The notes beneath the pieces were generated by a model that saw only the letters and a program-made list of their open reading frames with translations, was not told the origin of the DNA and made no database searches. A stretch of 14,708 nucleotides of DNA from CAJBIL01 sp044359525 (GTDB taxonomy: Bacteria > Pseudomonadota > Gammaproteobacteria > Burkholderiales > Rhodocyclaceae), in assembly GCA_044359525.1 (NCBI GenBank), contig JBIKLY010000188.1, positions 1 through 14,708 on the forward strand. The letters are read 5' to 3'. The position numbers and the translations under genes were made by a program. Positions 13,474 to 14,708 of the stretch are shown in pieces; positions within the stretch are counted from its first letter, which is position 1; each line of letters opens with the position of its first letter.

Positions 13474-14130
13474 TTAGTTTTTTGGTACGGAGAAATCGTC
13501 TGTCGTATCACGTGAAAGATAAACGAATACCGGATGCCCACCAGAAATCGTCTCGCCAGAAACGGTCACGAATTGTTTCGTAATTGAAATGGGAAAAACA
13601 CTGTACTCGATACTACATTTCCGCCCCTTCTCTAACGCGCCTTTGCACAGGCGCGGGAGCATCTCGGTCGGCATAATTGCCTCTTTACCTATACCGAGGA
13701 AGTAACAACCCGGACACTTTGATTGAAAAACAGCGAGAAACTCCGAAACGGGCGCAAGAGGAATTGAGAGAGCCTGCAAAGGCTGCAAGGTGTCACCACC
13801 TGGAGAGATCGCAGTCGATTTTGAAGAGGAAAACTGTAAAACGCCACCTTCATCACGGAACCCAAAAGCGACGTCTCGCGCAACATTTTTTGAGGGATTA
13901 TTGAGAGAAGCCACAATAAATGGCTGCTCATCTCCAGGCATTTTTTCAACGGAAAGGCGCAGGAGATCGACTCTCGTTATGTAGCCAGACTCATTACTTA
14001 CCTCCGACTCAAATCGGGGAATAAGCATGATCACGACAAGGCAAATAAGCGCCCCGATACTGCCAACGACATACCAGGGCCGAAGATTACCCCATCGCTG
14101 CGAGGCTGAAAAAAACTTTAAAATAGGCAT
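13474..14130 (-). CDS. Unrecognised single-pass membrane protein with CPGC motif
   Basis: I do not recognise this 218-residue protein. From the ATG at 14130 it has a short basic N-terminus, one transmembrane segment at about residues 20-38 (YVVGSIGALICLVVIMLIP) and a soluble domain that by charge should face the periplasm. That domain holds C139-P-G-C142 and two further cysteines, C162 and C172. A CxxC pair may be a redox or metal site, but no thioredoxin fold is apparent. The frame is open further upstream to 14226, with another ATG at 14172 and a TTG at 14226; neither has a good ribosome site, so the start is uncertain. It is 109 bases upstream of pilE on the same strand and could be the first gene of that operon. 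Confidence 0.65.
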   Translation of the reverse strand: MPILKFFSASQRWGNLRPWYVVGSIGALICLVVIMLIPRFESEVSNESGYITRVDLLRLSVEKMPGDEQPFIVASLNNPSKNVARDVAFGFRDEGGVLQFSSSKSTAISPGGDTLQPLQALSIPLAPVSEFLAVFQSKCPGCYFLGIGKEAIMPTEMLPRLCKGALEKGRKCSIEYSVFPISITKQFVTVSGETISGGHPVFVYLSRDTTDDFSVPKN

Positions 14131-14247
14131 ATTGGGCCACTTCGAGGGAATGAGATGGGCGGTTATCGGCATTCGTCCATGGGGAAATCCCGGCCCGAGC
14201 AAGGCACAAAATATGACCGCCACCAATCGCTTGTAATATCGTAGCCG

Positions 14248-14275
14248 AAAAAAAAGCCGCTTCCGCGGCTTTTTT
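14248..14275. terminator. Intrinsic terminator, likely bidirectional, after tRNA-Thr
   Basis: A GCCGC-TTCC-GCGGC hairpin (14256-14269) is flanked by eight A on the left and six T on the right, so it can act on both strands. On the minus strand it ends the tRNA-Thr transcript 27 bases past the tRNA 3' end. It also separates that transcript from the membrane protein gene and the pilus operon downstream. Confidence 0.88.
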
Positions 14276-14301
14276 CAGCAACTTAGTGCCTAATTTATTA
14301 C

Positions 14302-14377
14302 TGGTGCCGCTGACCGGAATCGAACTGGTGACCTTCGCATTACGAATGCGCTGCTCTACCAACTGAGCTACAGCGGC
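14302..14377 (-). tRNA. tRNA-Thr (anticodon CGT)
   Basis: The 76-base minus-strand sequence folds as a full cloverleaf: acceptor GCCGCTG paired with CAGCGGC, a D-arm with AGTTGGTAGA, an anticodon loop TTCGTAA, and a T-arm with GTTCGATTC. The 3' CCA is encoded. The anticodon CGT (14342-14344) reads ACG threonine codons. The anticodon arm GCGCATTCGTAATGCGAAGG matches what I recall of the enterobacterial tRNA-Thr(CGU). No integrase or duplicated 3' end is seen nearby, so there is no sign of an integrated element. Confidence 0.97.
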
Positions 14378-14409
14378 TCTGCAAGCCATCAAGCGAGTGC
14401 AGGGTCGGC

Positions 14410-14437
14410 ATTTTAGCAGCGCTGGCGGATATTTCAA
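14410..14437 (-). promoter_or_regulatory. Sigma70 promoter of tRNA-Thr
   Basis: On the minus strand TTGAAA (14432-14437) and TAAAAT (14410-14415) are separated by 16 bases, close to the sigma70 consensus. A GC-rich discriminator (GCCGACCC) follows, as in stable RNA promoters under stringent control. The -10 box lies 32 bases before the tRNA 5' end, leaving a short leader for RNase P to remove. Confidence 0.75.
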
Positions 14438-14449
14438 AACCTATTTGAG

Positions 14450-14476
14450 CGCGCGCAGCGCGCCCGGCATTCGGGC
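14450..14476. terminator. GC-rich hairpins after amiC (possible terminator)
   Basis: Two adjacent small hairpins lie just past the amidase stop: GCGCG/CGCGC (14451-14463) and GCCCG/CGGGC (14462-14476). No T-run follows in the direction of amiC transcription, so termination is only a possibility. Confidence 0.3.
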
Positions 14477-14484
14477 ACGACCGG

Positions 14485-14708
14485 CTAATCGAGCCTTGCC
14501 AGCTTCGACTTGGCCAGTGGCGGGTTCTTCGCGAAGTATTTTTTCATCCCGGAAAAAATCGCCTCGGCCATCTTGTCCTGGTAGGCGTCGTCGTTGAGGC
14601 GTTTTTCTTCTTCCGGATTCGAGATAAAGGCGGTCTCGATCAGGATGGAGGGGATATCCGGTGCCTTGAGCACGGCAAAACCGGCCTGTTCAACGCTACC
14701 CTTGTGCA
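14485..14708 (-). CDS. amiC: N-acetylmuramoyl-L-alanine amidase, C-terminal end (partial)
   Basis: The frame enters from the right edge and stops at TAG 14485-14487, giving about 74 residues. They begin HKGSVEQAGFAVLKAPDIPS and continue ILIETAFISNPEEEKRL, then a helix and a short tail KYFAKNPPLAKS. This is the end of the zinc-dependent amidase_3 domain; the Glu in I-L-I-E-T-A-F is the conserved catalytic acid. AmiB/AmiC-type amidases cleave the peptide from N-acetylmuramic acid in septal peptidoglycan during cell separation. The short Lys-rich tail with no LysM domain after the catalytic domain favours AmiC over AmiB, but the N-terminal AMIN domain lies outside the window. The gene is complete at its 3' end. 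Confidence 0.88.
   Translation of the reverse strand, partial: HKGSVEQAGFAVLKAPDIPSILIETAFISNPEEEKRLNDDAYQDKMAEAIFSGMKKYFAKNPPLAKSKLARLD

Noticed and set aside
14302..14377. tRNA-Thr as an integration site for a mobile element
   Set aside because: No integrase, no direct repeat of the tRNA 3' end and no foreign-looking gene block is visible on either side.

Overview
The window looks like a chromosomal segment of a Gram-negative proteobacterium, most likely a betaproteobacterium (Rhodocyclales- or Nitrosomonadales-like). The case rests on a complete type IV pilus minor-pilin operon ending in PilY1, an SlpA-IspH neighbourhood, an AmiC-type amidase and a CCA-encoding tRNA-Thr. The taxonomic call comes from protein style and gene order only; no search was run.

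Plus-strand left edge (1-1060): the tail of a PIN-domain protein, then an intact FKBP-type prolyl isomerase (slpA/fkpB), then a clearly broken ispH (lytB). The ispH remnant keeps its N-terminus and its C-terminal third, but has lost about 170 central residues, is frameshifted at the junction and carries an in-frame TGA. In many proteobacteria slpA-ispH sits next to the minor pilin cluster, so the ancestral neighbourhood is kept although this ispH copy is dead.

Minus-strand pilus block (13364 down to 1093): pilE-like pilin, fimU/fimT (GspH family), pilV, pilW, pilX, pilY1, then a TonB-like gene. Most junctions are overlapping or a few bases apart, so this reads as one operon. FimU, PilV, PilW and PilX would form the priming/tip complex of the pilus, and PilY1 the tip adhesin and mechanosensor.

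The striking feature is PilY1: 2614 residues, roughly twice the usual length. About 1,160 residues are inserted into its von Willebrand A domain. The insert holds a 24.5-copy heptad array (S-T-x-Q-x-x-x) followed by about 29 copies of a roughly 30-residue unit with a fixed cysteine pair (about 60 cysteines). The cysteine array shows a higher-order 357-bp repeat. A further two-copy duplication of about 63 residues lies near the start of the C-terminal propeller.

Right edge (13474-14708, minus strand): an unrecognised single-pass membrane protein with a CPGC motif, a bidirectional-looking terminator, tRNA-Thr(CGT) with a good sigma70 promoter, and the C-terminus of an N-acetylmuramoyl-L-alanine amidase (amiC). 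No intergenic gap exceeds 300 bases.
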